From Streptomyces sp. DvalAA-43 (GTDB lineage: Bacteria > Actinomycetota > Actinomycetes > Streptomycetales > Streptomycetaceae): DNA of 64,000 bases. Of the stretch, positions 53,373-61,040 are shown in pieces. The position numbers and the translations under genes were made by a program. The notes under the pieces are model-generated. The model searched no databases. It was not told the DNA's origin and saw only the letters and a program-made list of their open reading frames with translations. The DNA lies in NCBI RefSeq assembly GCF_900091725.1, contig NZ_FMBW01000031.1:124001-188000 (forward strand), given 5' to 3'. Within the stretch, counting starts at the first letter, position 1; each line of letters opens with the position of its first letter.

Positions 53373-54089
53373 ATGTCCGGCAACCGTCGCAAGTCCTTCC
53401 TCGTCTCCGCTGCCCTCGTGGGCGGGGCCCTGCTGATGACGGCGTGCCAGGACACGGACGCCGCCCTGGGCGACGGTTCCGCGCAGGCTTCCTCGTCCGC
53501 CACATCGGCCGGTGGCGCGTCCGGCTCGTCGGACGCGGGCAGCAGCCAGGGCGCGGGCAAGGCCGCCGACAAGGGCGCCGGTAGCGGTGCCGACAAGGCC
53601 GCCGACCAGGGGTCCGGTACGGCGGGCAAGGCGGCCGGGGGCCGGGACGGCTCCGGGGCCGACACCGGCAACGGCAAGCGGGAGCAGGTCGGACAGGTCT
53701 GCGGTGCCAACGACATCTCCTGGAGCACCAGGTCCGAGACCCAGGCCGGCGGCTACATCCTGATCACCGCGAAGGCGAAGCCGGGCATCACCTGCGTCCT
53801 GCCGGGCGATCTCCCGACCGTGGCGTTCGGTTCCGACGGCACCGAGGCGGGCCCCGCGGAGCAGTCCGCGGGCGACCCGATCACGCTGAGCGGGAGCACC
53901 ACCGCCTACGCAGGGGTGAACCCGAAGTCCGGCAACGCGGACGGCGGCAAGGAACTGGACAGCATCATCGTCGCCGTGGGCGACGGCGACCCCGACCCGG
54001 TCTCCCTGAAGGTCGGCACCATCACGGTCGACAAGCCGGTCGTCACCAACTGGCACGCCTCCCCGGCGGACGCCGTCCCCTTCGGCTGA
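53373..54089 (+). CDS. DUF4232-domain lipoprotein
   Basis: 238 residues. The N-terminal hydrophobic stretch ends LMTAC, a plausible lipobox, so it is probably lipid-anchored. A long Gly/Ser/Ala/Asp linker (about 25-110) precedes the C-terminal DUF4232 domain, which starts VCGANDISWSTRSETQAGG and has the conserved second cysteine in GITCVLPGDLPTVAFGSDG. DUF4232 proteins are frequent cell-surface proteins of Streptomyces with no known role. It is followed by a strong terminator. Confidence 0.8.
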   Translation: MSGNRRKSFLVSAALVGGALLMTACQDTDAALGDGSAQASSSATSAGGASGSSDAGSSQGAGKAADKGAGSGADKAADQGSGTAGKAAGGRDGSGADTGNGKREQVGQVCGANDISWSTRSETQAGGYILITAKAKPGITCVLPGDLPTVAFGSDGTEAGPAEQSAGDPITLSGSTTAYAGVNPKSGNADGGKELDSIIVAVGDGDPDPVSLKVGTITVDKPVVTNWHASPADAVPFG

Positions 54090-54130
54090 GCCGCCCGCGT
54101 CCGGCTGAGCCGCTCGCGGAAACCAGTGAA

Positions 54131-54170
54131 CCGCCCCGTCCCCGGAACGATGCTTCCGGGGACGGGGCGG
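54131..54170. terminator. Bidirectional terminator between DUF4232 gene and ferredoxin gene
   Basis: Perfect 17-bp stem CCGCCCCGTCCCCGGAA / TTCCGGGGACGGGGCGG with loop CGATGC, followed by TTT. Confidence 0.85.
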
Positions 54171-54192
54171 TTTCCGGTCCCGTGGGGGATGG

Positions 54193-54420
54193 TCAGTCGC
54201 GGCGGGGGCCGATGACGGAGTCCCCGTCGTGCACGGTGATCGCGAGCGCCGGGCAGATGTCGGCCGCGTCCAGGACCCGTTCGTCCGGCTCGATCCCCTC
54301 GGCCCGCGCACGGGCGCGCTCGCCGTCCAGGGCGAACACCTCCGGGACCGTTCCGGCGCACATCCCCGAACCCTGGCAGAGCTGGGCGTCGACGCGTACG
54401 TTCCAGGCCACGGCGCTCAC
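54193..54420 (-). CDS. 3Fe-4S ferredoxin, P450 partner
   Basis: 75 residues beginning at a GTG overlapping the P450 stop (GTGA). Cluster ligands are in CQGSGMC (C-x5-C) and CPALAI, the three-cysteine pattern of 3Fe-4S ferredoxins that donate electrons to Streptomyces P450s. Short and acidic, so soluble. It is the natural electron donor for the neighbouring P450; the reductase is not in the cluster. Confidence 0.88.
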   Translation of the reverse strand: MSAVAWNVRVDAQLCQGSGMCAGTVPEVFALDGERARARAEGIEPDERVLDAADICPALAITVHDGDSVIGPRRD

Positions 54421-55607
54421 CACTCCACCGGCATGACGCGCGGCCCGCGCACCAGCATCTCGGACTTCCAGGTCACATCGCCCGCCAGGCGCAGCTCCGG
54501 GAAGCGGGTGATGAGGGCGGACAGCGCCTCCTGGAGCTCCAGCCGGGCCAGCGGGGCGCCCAGGCAGTGGTGGACCCCGTGGCCGAATCCGAGGTGCTGG
54601 TTGCCCTCGCGGGCGATGTCGAGCACGCCCGGGGCACTGAACCGCAGGGCGTCGCGGTTGGCGGCGCCCACGGCGACCAGGACCGGGCTGCCCGCGCGGA
54701 CGAGCGTCCCGCCGACCTCGATGTCCTCGGTGGCGTACCGGGGCTGACCGGCGCCGCTGCCCAGGGGCACGAAGCGGAGCAGCTCCTCCACGGCGTTCGG
54801 TACGAGCTCCGGCTCGGCCCTGAGCCTGGCCAGCTGGTCCGGGTGGTCGAGGAGGGTGAGGACGAAGTTGGGGATCTGGGACGCGGTGGTCTCGTGCCCC
54901 GCGACCAGGATGCCCACGCAGAGATCGATGAGTTCGAGCTCCGAGAGCCGGTCGCCGTCGTCGCGGGCCTCGATGAGCGCCGTCATCAGGTCGTCCTGCG
55001 GCGCCTGGCGGTGCTGGTCGATCAACCCGGCCATGTAGGCGCGCAGTTCGGCGCGGCTCGCGTCGAACTCCTCGGCGGTGAGCGAACTGGTCGACAGCGC
55101 GTCGTCGCTCCACACGCGGAACCGCGGCCGGTCCTCGGTGGGCACGCCCAGCATCCGGCAGATCACGGCGACCGGCAGCGGCAGCGCGAACAGGTCGACC
55201 AGGTCGGCGGGCGGCCCGGCCGTCTCCATCTCGTCGAGCAGGGCGGCGGTCAGCTCCCGGACCTGGGGGCGCAGCTTCTCGACCTGGCGGACGGTGAACG
55301 CCTTGGCGACCAGGGAGCGCAGCCGGGTGTGGTCCGGCGGGTCCATGCCGAGGATCCCGCCGTCGCGCTGCCCCTCGGACTGGCGGGGCTCGTCGTGCGA
55401 GGCGGCCGCCGCCCGGCTGAAGCGCTGGTCACCGAGGACCAGCCGGGCATCGGCATAGCGGGTGACCAGCCAGGCCGGTTCCCCGTACGGCAGCTGGACC
55501 CTCAAGAGGCCCGATTGGTCGCGGACGCGCTCGTAGGCATCGGAGAGCTGGAGTCCGTCGGGGGTGTTGAAGGGGTAGGCAAGGGGTGCGATATCTGCGG
55601 TCGTCAC
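54417..55607 (-). CDS. Cytochrome P450
   Basis: 396-residue soluble bacterial P450. The haem loop FGHGVHHCLGAPLARLEL supplies the Cys thiolate, AGHETT is the I-helix oxygen-activation motif, and EELLRF is the K-helix ExxR variant (E-x-x-R overlapping LLR). Size and motifs fit CYP105/CYP107-like enzymes, but the subfamily is not resolved. Co-transcribed with a 3Fe-4S ferredoxin and divergent from a TetR gene. Likely hydroxylates a hydrophobic small molecule. Confidence 0.93.
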   Translation of the reverse strand: MTTADIAPLAYPFNTPDGLQLSDAYERVRDQSGLLRVQLPYGEPAWLVTRYADARLVLGDQRFSRAAAASHDEPRQSEGQRDGGILGMDPPDHTRLRSLVAKAFTVRQVEKLRPQVRELTAALLDEMETAGPPADLVDLFALPLPVAVICRMLGVPTEDRPRFRVWSDDALSTSSLTAEEFDASRAELRAYMAGLIDQHRQAPQDDLMTALIEARDDGDRLSELELIDLCVGILVAGHETTASQIPNFVLTLLDHPDQLARLRAEPELVPNAVEELLRFVPLGSGAGQPRYATEDIEVGGTLVRAGSPVLVAVGAANRDALRFSAPGVLDIAREGNQHLGFGHGVHHCLGAPLARLELQEALSALITRFPELRLAGDVTWKSEMLVRGPRVMPVEW

Positions 55608-55621
55608 TGCGTCCTCCCGGA

Positions 55622-55639
55622 TGTAAGCAGCTGCTTACA
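55622..55639. promoter_or_regulatory. Perfect palindromic operator between P450 and tetR genes
   Basis: TGTAAGCAGCTGCTTACA is an exact 18-bp palindrome, 15 bp upstream of the P450 start and about 80 bp upstream of the TetR start. This is the expected place and shape for a TetR-family operator controlling both genes. Confidence 0.75.
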
Positions 55640-55719
55640 ACGGTAGGAGCGCCTTTCACGGCCAGTCAACGACGCTTTACGGCCGTTATCCTGACGGGCC
55701 GTCCGAGAGGAATGCCACC

Positions 55720-56319
55720 ATGGAACCCGGTTCCGTCCCGCCGTCCGAAGAGCGCCGCAGGGACGCCTCGGCCACCCGCCGCCGCTTGCTGGAGGCGGCC
55801 CGTGACCTGTTCGCGGAGCGGGGCTACGAGGGGGCGACGGTCCGGAGCATCGCGGCGCGGGCCGGGGTCAACCAGGCCCTGCTGTTCCGGTATTTCGGCT
55901 CGAAACGGGGTTTGCTGACGGAAGTCGTCGCGCTGGGCGGCCTGGAGCAGGTGCGGTCGACGCCGCCCGAGGAGCTTTTCGAGACCGCCCTGCGTTCGAT
56001 GCTGACCCGGAGCGCGGAGGGGACGGAGGACCGTTCCCTGGAGGTCTATCTGCGCTCGGTCGGGCGGGGCGACGAGGCGGCCGGAACCCTGCGGGATCTG
56101 GGGGAGGAGTACCAGAGCGCGCTGGCCGGGCTCTCCGGTGCCCCGGACGGTGCGCTGCGGGCGGATCTCGCCATGGCCTGGCTGCTGGGGATCGGTCTGA
56201 TGCGCACGGTCGTCGCGCGCGAGCCGCTGGCCGGGGCCGAGCCGGACGAGGTCTGCCGTCTCGTCCTCGGCACGCTCGGCCATCTGTGGGCGGCGGAGCC
56301 GGGCGACGGCGAGGTGTAG
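55720..56319 (+). CDS. TetR-family transcriptional regulator
   Basis: 199 residues. The N-terminal helix-turn-helix is RRRLLEAARDLFAERGYEGATVRSIAARAGVNQALLFRYFGSKRGLL, canonical for TetR. The C-terminal ligand domain has no recognisable ligand signature. Divergent from the P450-ferredoxin operon with a perfect palindrome between them, so it most likely represses both genes until a ligand, perhaps the P450 substrate, binds. Confidence 0.9.
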   Translation: MEPGSVPPSEERRRDASATRRRLLEAARDLFAERGYEGATVRSIAARAGVNQALLFRYFGSKRGLLTEVVALGGLEQVRSTPPEELFETALRSMLTRSAEGTEDRSLEVYLRSVGRGDEAAGTLRDLGEEYQSALAGLSGAPDGALRADLAMAWLLGIGLMRTVVAREPLAGAEPDEVCRLVLGTLGHLWAAEPGDGEV

Positions 56320-56387
56320 GGCAGGCCCTGGTGAAGACGGGGCCGGGCCCGGGGTTGAGCCCCGGGCCCGGCCTGGTCGGTGGTGGT

Positions 56388-58034
56388 TCAGCGGTTGGCG
56401 CGTTCGAAGGCGGCGAAGGCCGTCTCCTGGCGCCACTCGGTCGCCGCCTTCGGGTTGGCGGCGAGGTAGCGGGCGCAGCGCGCGCTCGGGCGGTCGGTGC
56501 CTGGCACGTTGCCCTGGCAGGCGGCCACCGGACGGTAGCCGGACGGGGCGGAGCCGGTGGCCCACAGGCTGCGGCCGGCGCGGAAGGCGTACTCCAGCGA
56601 GGCGCGGGCCAGGTCCTTCAGCTCGACGTAGCCGAGGCCGTACGTCTTCGACGCGTACTGGTACTCGTGGCTGATGTCGATGCGCGAGACGCCCGGGTCG
56701 TCGGTGGCCAGGACGATCGGGACGCCGTAGCTGCGGTAGGCGTTGAACGGGTGGGCGGCGCCCGAGATCCCGAGGATCTGCTTGTTGCTGGAGAACGGCA
56801 CCTCGACGGCCACATGGCGCCGGGCCATCGTCCGGGCCAGCTGGCGCCAGTCGTTCTCGTGGACCAGGTCCACGCCGTGGCCGATGCGCTCGGCCCCGGC
56901 GACGAGCACCGCCTCGCGGATGTGGAAGGTCAGGTCCTCGGGCTTGACCAGGCCGGGTGCCAGCTCACCGGCGTGCAGCGTGAGGTGGGCGCCCGGGTAC
57001 TGGCCGCGCAGGTACTTCAGCATCCGCATCTGGAGGCTGTAGTTGGCCAGCGCGCTCTCGCCGTCCTCGGGCTGTACGAGGTTGGTCGCGACGAACCTCG
57101 GGTCGCGCTCGGCCAGCCGCAGGCCGACCTCCATCTGAGTGAACACCCGCACCGGGGAGCTGCCCCGGGAGACCTGGGAGATCCACCGGACGGGGAGCCT
57201 GCAGCCCGGGTCGGGGCGGGCGGTGTCGCAGTGCGCGGCGGCCCGGAACTGTACGTCGGCGTCGTCGGCTTCCTTGATCGCCTCGTCCACCACCCGGTCG
57301 AGCTGCCCGCCGGCCACGAGCTTGCGGTGGAGGGCGGCAAGGTCGGCGTCGTAGCCCACCTTGTCGGCGAGCGCCTTACTGCTGTCCGACGCGGGGGTGA
57401 CCATGGTCTCCAGGTAGAACTGGTTCTGCTCGGCCACGGTGTTGGCCACATTCGCGAGCATCTTGCCGCGGGTGTACCAGGTGGCCATGCCGAACTTGCC
57501 GAACGTGTCGAAGAAGTGGTCGTGCCCGGACTGGTCGGCCGGGAAGTCCTGCATGGACCAGGCCCGGACGATCCGCTGCCGGAACGCGGCGTCGTGCCGT
57601 GCGTCGCTCGCGGGCCGTGTGCCCGGCCCGCACGGCGGCGCCACGGCGGTGTCCGTCGCGTCGATGCACAGCCCTTCCTCGGCCGCGAGCTTGATCAGGT
57701 ATTCGGTGGTGACCGCACCCGACAGGTGGTTGTGGAGGTCGCCGCCCTTGGGTAGCGCCTTGAAGAACGCTTTCAGCTTGGCCGGCCTGCCCTGCAGCGC
57801 GGCGAGGTGCGCGGAGGTCCTGGCCTCGGCGGGGGTGACGGGCCGGGGCAGTGCGTGGGCGGTGGGCCGGGGCGCCGGCTCGCTCGCCGGGGCGGCGGCG
57901 GCCGGAATGGCCGGAAGCAGGGTGAGTACGGCGAGTGCGCCGAAACCGGCCGCGCGCAGCGACTTGGGACGGCGTGCCGTCCGAAATGTTGAGATCACCG
58001 CCGAATGATTGCGTTCGAGGGCGTCATTTCTCAT
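56388..58034 (-). CDS. Secreted adenosine-deaminase-like enzyme
   Basis: About 548 residues. A basic N-terminus and an Ala/Leu/Pro-rich hydrophobic segment (AAGFGALAVLTLLPAIPAAAA) form a signal peptide. The metal-dependent deaminase fold follows: HxH is in GGDLHNHLSG, LTLHAGELAPG holds a further His and the catalytic Glu, RIGHGVDLV the next His and ATDDPGVSR the final Asp. This matches ADA-family (including ADGF-type) enzymes, which hydrolyse adenosine to inosine outside the cell. The frame opens at 58205; ATG 58034 is preferred, with some uncertainty as no clear ribosome-binding site is seen. Confidence 0.85.
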   Translation of the reverse strand: MRNDALERNHSAVISTFRTARRPKSLRAAGFGALAVLTLLPAIPAAAAPASEPAPRPTAHALPRPVTPAEARTSAHLAALQGRPAKLKAFFKALPKGGDLHNHLSGAVTTEYLIKLAAEEGLCIDATDTAVAPPCGPGTRPASDARHDAAFRQRIVRAWSMQDFPADQSGHDHFFDTFGKFGMATWYTRGKMLANVANTVAEQNQFYLETMVTPASDSSKALADKVGYDADLAALHRKLVAGGQLDRVVDEAIKEADDADVQFRAAAHCDTARPDPGCRLPVRWISQVSRGSSPVRVFTQMEVGLRLAERDPRFVATNLVQPEDGESALANYSLQMRMLKYLRGQYPGAHLTLHAGELAPGLVKPEDLTFHIREAVLVAGAERIGHGVDLVHENDWRQLARTMARRHVAVEVPFSSNKQILGISGAAHPFNAYRSYGVPIVLATDDPGVSRIDISHEYQYASKTYGLGYVELKDLARASLEYAFRAGRSLWATGSAPSGYRPVAACQGNVPGTDRPSARCARYLAANPKAATEWRQETAFAAFERANR

Positions 58035-58181
58035 CCAAACCGCATGTATGGCCTGAAACCTCCACCCAATCGAGCTATTCCCGCCCTTCTTCCCGTCGTT
58101 TTTCGAGGTGCGCGTCAATCTCGCTGCTAGGTGCGGTAGTTGAGGCCGCCACCTTTCCCGACCTCCCTGCGAGAGGGAAAC

Positions 58182-58202
58182 TACTTTCCTTTCAGGAAAG
58201 TA
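58182..58202. promoter_or_regulatory. Inverted repeat between the deaminase and membrane-protein operons
   Basis: TACTTTCC and GGAAAGTA are perfect 8-bp arms around TTTCA. It lies about 62 bp upstream of the membrane protein gene, which is coupled to a winged-helix regulator gene; the repeat is a natural target for that regulator. Confidence 0.55.
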
Positions 58203-58264
58203 CATGCCAGGATGAGGGGCAGATCGTTCAGGCAGTGATGAGCAGAGCAGGTCCGGGAGACGTG

Positions 58265-58780
58265 ATGGCGCCGCAGGAGAACACCCCCACCCGTCCGGGC
58301 GACACAGCCGTGTCCGCCGACTCCGCGGCCGAGGCTCTGCACGGCATAGACGCGGCCAGGGAGCGGGCCCGTCTCACGGCCGGGCTGACTCCCGCCTGGT
58401 ACGGCCCTGTGGCGGCCGCGGCCCTGATCGTTCCGGCCCTCGTCGACGCCTGGGCCCAGGAGCGGCGCGGCTGGGCGGTGTTCCTGTCCCTGCTGGTCGC
58501 GCTCGCGGCCCTGGCCGTGCTGGTGGCGCTCGTCGACGTCGTCAGGCGCAGCTCCGGAGTGCGGGTGACGCGGCCCTGGTCCGCGCGGCTGCGCCGGGGA
58601 GGGGTCCCGCTCCTGGCCCTGCTTGTCGCGGGCGGTGCGACGTATGGACTGTCCCAGGCGTTCGGGGCCGATCAGGCCACCAGCAAGGTGGCGGTGTTCG
58701 TGGTCCTGGGGCTGGGCGTCTGGACGGTGTTCATCGCGCGGAACGCGTCGATCAGGCAGAAGCTCCAGGTGACCGGATGA
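58265..58780 (+). CDS. Membrane protein of unknown function, coupled to a winged-helix regulator
   Basis: About 171 residues with four predicted hydrophobic segments (PVAAAALIVPALV, VFLSLLVALAALAVLVALV, LLALLVAGGATYGL, VAVFVVLGLGVWTVFI) after a hydrophilic N-terminus. ATG 58265 follows GGGAGACG; an alternative ATG is at 58238. Its stop overlaps the ATG of the regulator gene. Pairs of a small membrane protein and an HTH_34-type regulator occur widely, with the membrane protein of unknown role. Confidence 0.8.
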   Translation: MAPQENTPTRPGDTAVSADSAAEALHGIDAARERARLTAGLTPAWYGPVAAAALIVPALVDAWAQERRGWAVFLSLLVALAALAVLVALVDVVRRSSGVRVTRPWSARLRRGGVPLLALLVAGGATYGLSQAFGADQATSKVAVFVVLGLGVWTVFIARNASIRQKLQVTG

Positions 58781-59115
58781 CCGCCACCTCCGAGGCGGGC
58801 GGGCCCGCGATCGACGCGGCGATCAACCACCCCACCCGGCTGGCGGTCGTCGCCTTCCTCTCGGCGTGCGACGAGGCGGAGTTCGCCGCCGTGCGCGGTG
58901 GCTGCCAGGTGTCCGACTCGATGCTCAGCAAGATCGCCTCGGCTCTGGAGGCGATCGGATACCTCGCCGTCCGCAAGGGCTACGTCGGCAAGCGCCCCCG
59001 GACCTGGCTGTCGCTCACCCCTGCCGGGCGGGAGGCCCTGGCGCTGCATGTCGCGGCGCTCCAGGGCATCGCCGCCACGGCCCGGAGGTCGGGCGCGGAG
59101 ACTAGTCGTTCTTGA
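58777..59115 (+). CDS. Winged-helix transcriptional regulator (HTH_34/ArsR-like)
   Basis: 112 residues. NHPTRLAVVAFLSACDEAEFAAVRGGCQVSDSMLSKIASALEAIGYLAVRKGY is a winged helix-turn-helix of the MarR/HTH_34 type, with the wing KRPRTWLSLTPAGREAL. No ligand domain, so it probably binds DNA as a dimer and senses via its wing or the coupled membrane protein. Its 3' end overlaps the convergent DUF397 gene by 14 bp. Confidence 0.85.
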   Translation: MTATSEAGGPAIDAAINHPTRLAVVAFLSACDEAEFAAVRGGCQVSDSMLSKIASALEAIGYLAVRKGYVGKRPRTWLSLTPAGREALALHVAALQGIAATARRSGAETSRS

Positions 59116-59368
59116 GGTCCGCGACGAACGACGTCCAGGCGGCGGCCCGGAACACGAGCGTCGGGCCCTCGGCCACCTTGGAGTCGCGCACGGGGACGAT
59201 TCCGGGGTGACCATCGGCGACTTCGAGGCAGTCGCCGCCGCTGCCGTCGCTGTACGTGGACTTCCGCCAGGTCGCGTTTTCGAGGCAGTTGCCGCCCTCG
59301 CCGCCACTGTAAGAGGACTTGTGCCAAGCCGCGGTGGAGAATTCGTAGTCAGGGCTGTTGAGCTTCAT
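59102..59368 (-). CDS. DUF397-domain protein with two DUF397 motifs
   Basis: 88 residues. The DUF397 signature W(H/R)KSSYSG..GxNC(L/V)E occurs twice: WHKSSYSGGEGGNCLE and WRKSTYSDGSGGDCLEV. Single-motif proteins of about 60-70 residues are common in Streptomyces; this one appears internally duplicated. DUF397 proteins are encoded beside XRE regulators of the WhiJ type and may act as their partner. Its start overlaps the regulator stop by 20 bp. Function unproven. Confidence 0.88.
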   Translation of the reverse strand: MKLNSPDYEFSTAAWHKSSYSGGEGGNCLENATWRKSTYSDGSGGDCLEVADGHPGIVPVRDSKVAEGPTLVFRAAAWTSFVADLKND

Positions 59369-60191
59369 GGGCGTAGTCCTCTGCCATCGACTCGATGAGT
59401 GCCAGGGACGCCTCCGGTGACAGGGCGCTGGCCGCGACGAGATCGTACGACAGCTCGCAGCGGGCGACCGTTGCCGGATCGTCCTCCAGCCATCCGCTTC
59501 CCAGTACTTCGAAGTAGGCGAGCGTGGGGGCGGCGTCGAACGACATCAGCTTCACCATGCCGCTCATGGCCGCGTGTGCGCCCGCACTGTCCGGCAGTAC
59601 CTGCACGATGATCCGGTGCCCACGCGCCAGCTTCGCCACGTGGCTAAGAGCCTCGCCCATGACCGCAGGTCCGCCGATCTTTCGACGCAGTACGGCCTCG
59701 TCCAGCACCACCCAGACCAGTGGGGTTGTTGGATCGCTCAGAAGCTGCGCGCGTTCGAGCCGCGCCGTGAGCAGTTCGTTGATGACGTCTTCCGTGCCCG
59801 TCGGCTGATACGCCCGGAACACCTCTCGTGCGTACGCCTCGGTCTGGAGCAGCCCCGGAATGAGCTGGGGTGCGTACTGCTTGATCACCTTGGCGAGAGC
59901 CTCCGCCTCCGCAGCTTCGGCGAAGTGATTCGGGTACTTCGACTTCTTCAGGGCGGCGCAGTGACGTACGAAGAACCCGCCGGATCCCAGGATCTCGTCC
60001 AGCTTCTCGGCCTGGTCCAACTGCATCCGGCGCGTACCGGATTCCAACTGCCCGATGAAGGAACCGCTCACGAACAGAGGGTCCCCCAGCGCCTCCTGCG
60101 AGAGACCCGCGCCCTGTCTGCGGTGGCGGAGTTCTGCCCCGAGCAGGGCACGCGGTGAGGAGGAGGGGTCGAGCTTCTTGGGACCCGGCAT
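59349..60191 (-). CDS. XRE-family regulator with DUF5753 (WhiJ/Scr1-like)
   Basis: 280 residues. The N-terminal helix-turn-helix is LGAELRHRRQGAGLSQEALGDPLFVSGSFIGQLESGTRR, followed by the DUF5753 domain (EALAKVIKQYAPQLIPGLLQTEAYAREVF, then QVLPDSAGAHAAMSG). This layout matches the WhiJ family of Streptomyces, whose genes pair with a DUF397 gene and often a small abaA-like gene. WhiJ represses developmental genes in S. coelicolor. ATG 60191 follows GGGAGTTG. Confidence 0.87.
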   Translation of the reverse strand: MPGPKKLDPSSSPRALLGAELRHRRQGAGLSQEALGDPLFVSGSFIGQLESGTRRMQLDQAEKLDEILGSGGFFVRHCAALKKSKYPNHFAEAAEAEALAKVIKQYAPQLIPGLLQTEAYAREVFRAYQPTGTEDVINELLTARLERAQLLSDPTTPLVWVVLDEAVLRRKIGGPAVMGEALSHVAKLARGHRIIVQVLPDSAGAHAAMSGMVKLMSFDAAPTLAYFEVLGSGWLEDDPATVARCELSYDLVAASALSPEASLALIESMAEDYAHEAQQP

Positions 60192-60305
60192 GACAACTCC
60201 CTGTGACACATGTGCGGTTGTTGGTTCTGCGCCTCTTCCAGGTTAGCGACGCGTTGGACACGCTGGGTATGCATTGTCATTACTCAGCGTGGAAAGGGAT
60301 GGATC

Positions 60306-60554
60306 ATGACGATCAAGGAACGGCGCAGGATGACGGAGGGCAGAGTGCGGGCAGCAGAGGACGCGGTGACGCGGCTGAAGGAGAGTTTCTCGGGTGTCGG
60401 GATCACGCTGCCGTCGCTGCGGATCGACCCGGTGACATGCGCGGGGAACGATCCGGTGTCGCCGCTGGTCGACCTCGGACGGTGCAACCTCGACACGGCG
60501 CTGCGGTTGAGCGTGGTGCTGGAGGCGCAGAGGTCGGCCGGTCATGACGGGTGA
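60306..60554 (+). CDS. Small hypothetical protein divergent from the WhiJ-like regulator
   Basis: 82 residues, MTIKERRRMTEGRVRAAEDAV then a core containing SFSGVGITLPSLRIDPVTCAG and a Leu-rich C-terminus. No known domain. Divergent small genes of this kind accompany XRE/DUF397 pairs. Its stop overlaps the next ATG (ATGA-type junction at 60544), so both are co-translated. Codon use is normal for the window. Confidence 0.6.
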   Translation: MTIKERRRMTEGRVRAAEDAVTRLKESFSGVGITLPSLRIDPVTCAGNDPVSPLVDLGRCNLDTALRLSVVLEAQRSAGHDG

Positions 60555-60777
60555 GGGCCTTGAGCCGCGTACGCCCGAGCCGGGGTCGTTCGCGGTGGAC
60601 ACCCGGGACGGCCGGGTTGGGCGCGTGATGGGGAACGTCGGGCCGTACGTGCAGTTGCGGGCGCCGGGGGGCGGGCCGGAGTGGGAATGCCCGCCGGAGT
60701 CGGTGCGCCCGGCTCCACTGGGGGAGGTGCTGCGGGCCAGGGTCCGGGAGGTCAACAGGGAGGGGAGGCTGCCGTGA
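60544..60777 (+). CDS. Small hypothetical protein, coupled to the previous gene
   Basis: 77 residues rich in Gly, Pro, Glu and Arg: EPRTPEPGSFAVDTRDGRVGRVMGN then VQLRAPGGGPEWECPPESVRPAP. The W-E-C-P centre and the VDTRDGRVGRV strand suggest a small beta-barrel, but no family is recognised. ATG overlaps the stop region of the upstream gene by 11 bases. Confidence 0.6.
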   Translation: MTGEGLEPRTPEPGSFAVDTRDGRVGRVMGNVGPYVQLRAPGGGPEWECPPESVRPAPLGEVLRARVREVNREGRLP

Positions 60778-60818
60778 AGGTGTGGGAACGCCGCGTGTGA
60801 TCCGGCGGCGGATGTACG

Positions 60819-60851
60819 GAAGGGCGACGCCCTGGGAGGGTGCCGCCCTTC
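60819..60851 (+). terminator. Hairpin after the small-gene pair
   Basis: GAAGGGCG and CGCCCTTC form the outer stem, with an inner GCCCT/AGGGT pairing. Located 42 bases after the last small gene. Confidence 0.5.
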
Positions 60852-60892
60852 GAGCGGGCCGATGAGGCCCGTTCCGCCTTGGTCACGGAGTG

Positions 60893-60921
60893 CGGACCTC
60901 GGGTACGGGAGCCGAGGTCCG
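60893..60921. other. Second hairpin in the leader of the membrane-protein gene
   Basis: CGGACCTCGG and CCGAGGTCCG form a perfect 10-bp stem with a nine-base loop, 120 bases before the next start codon. It could be a leader structure or terminator. Confidence 0.4.
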
Positions 60922-61040
60922 GGGGCAGGGGATGAGGCCGGGCAGGAGGGGCTGCCGGCCTCGTCGAGACGATCCACGGGGGCAGGGTCGTGGAGCGCAG
61001 TCAGGAAAATTTCAGGGAGCCCCTGCCAGCGTGCCGTTCC

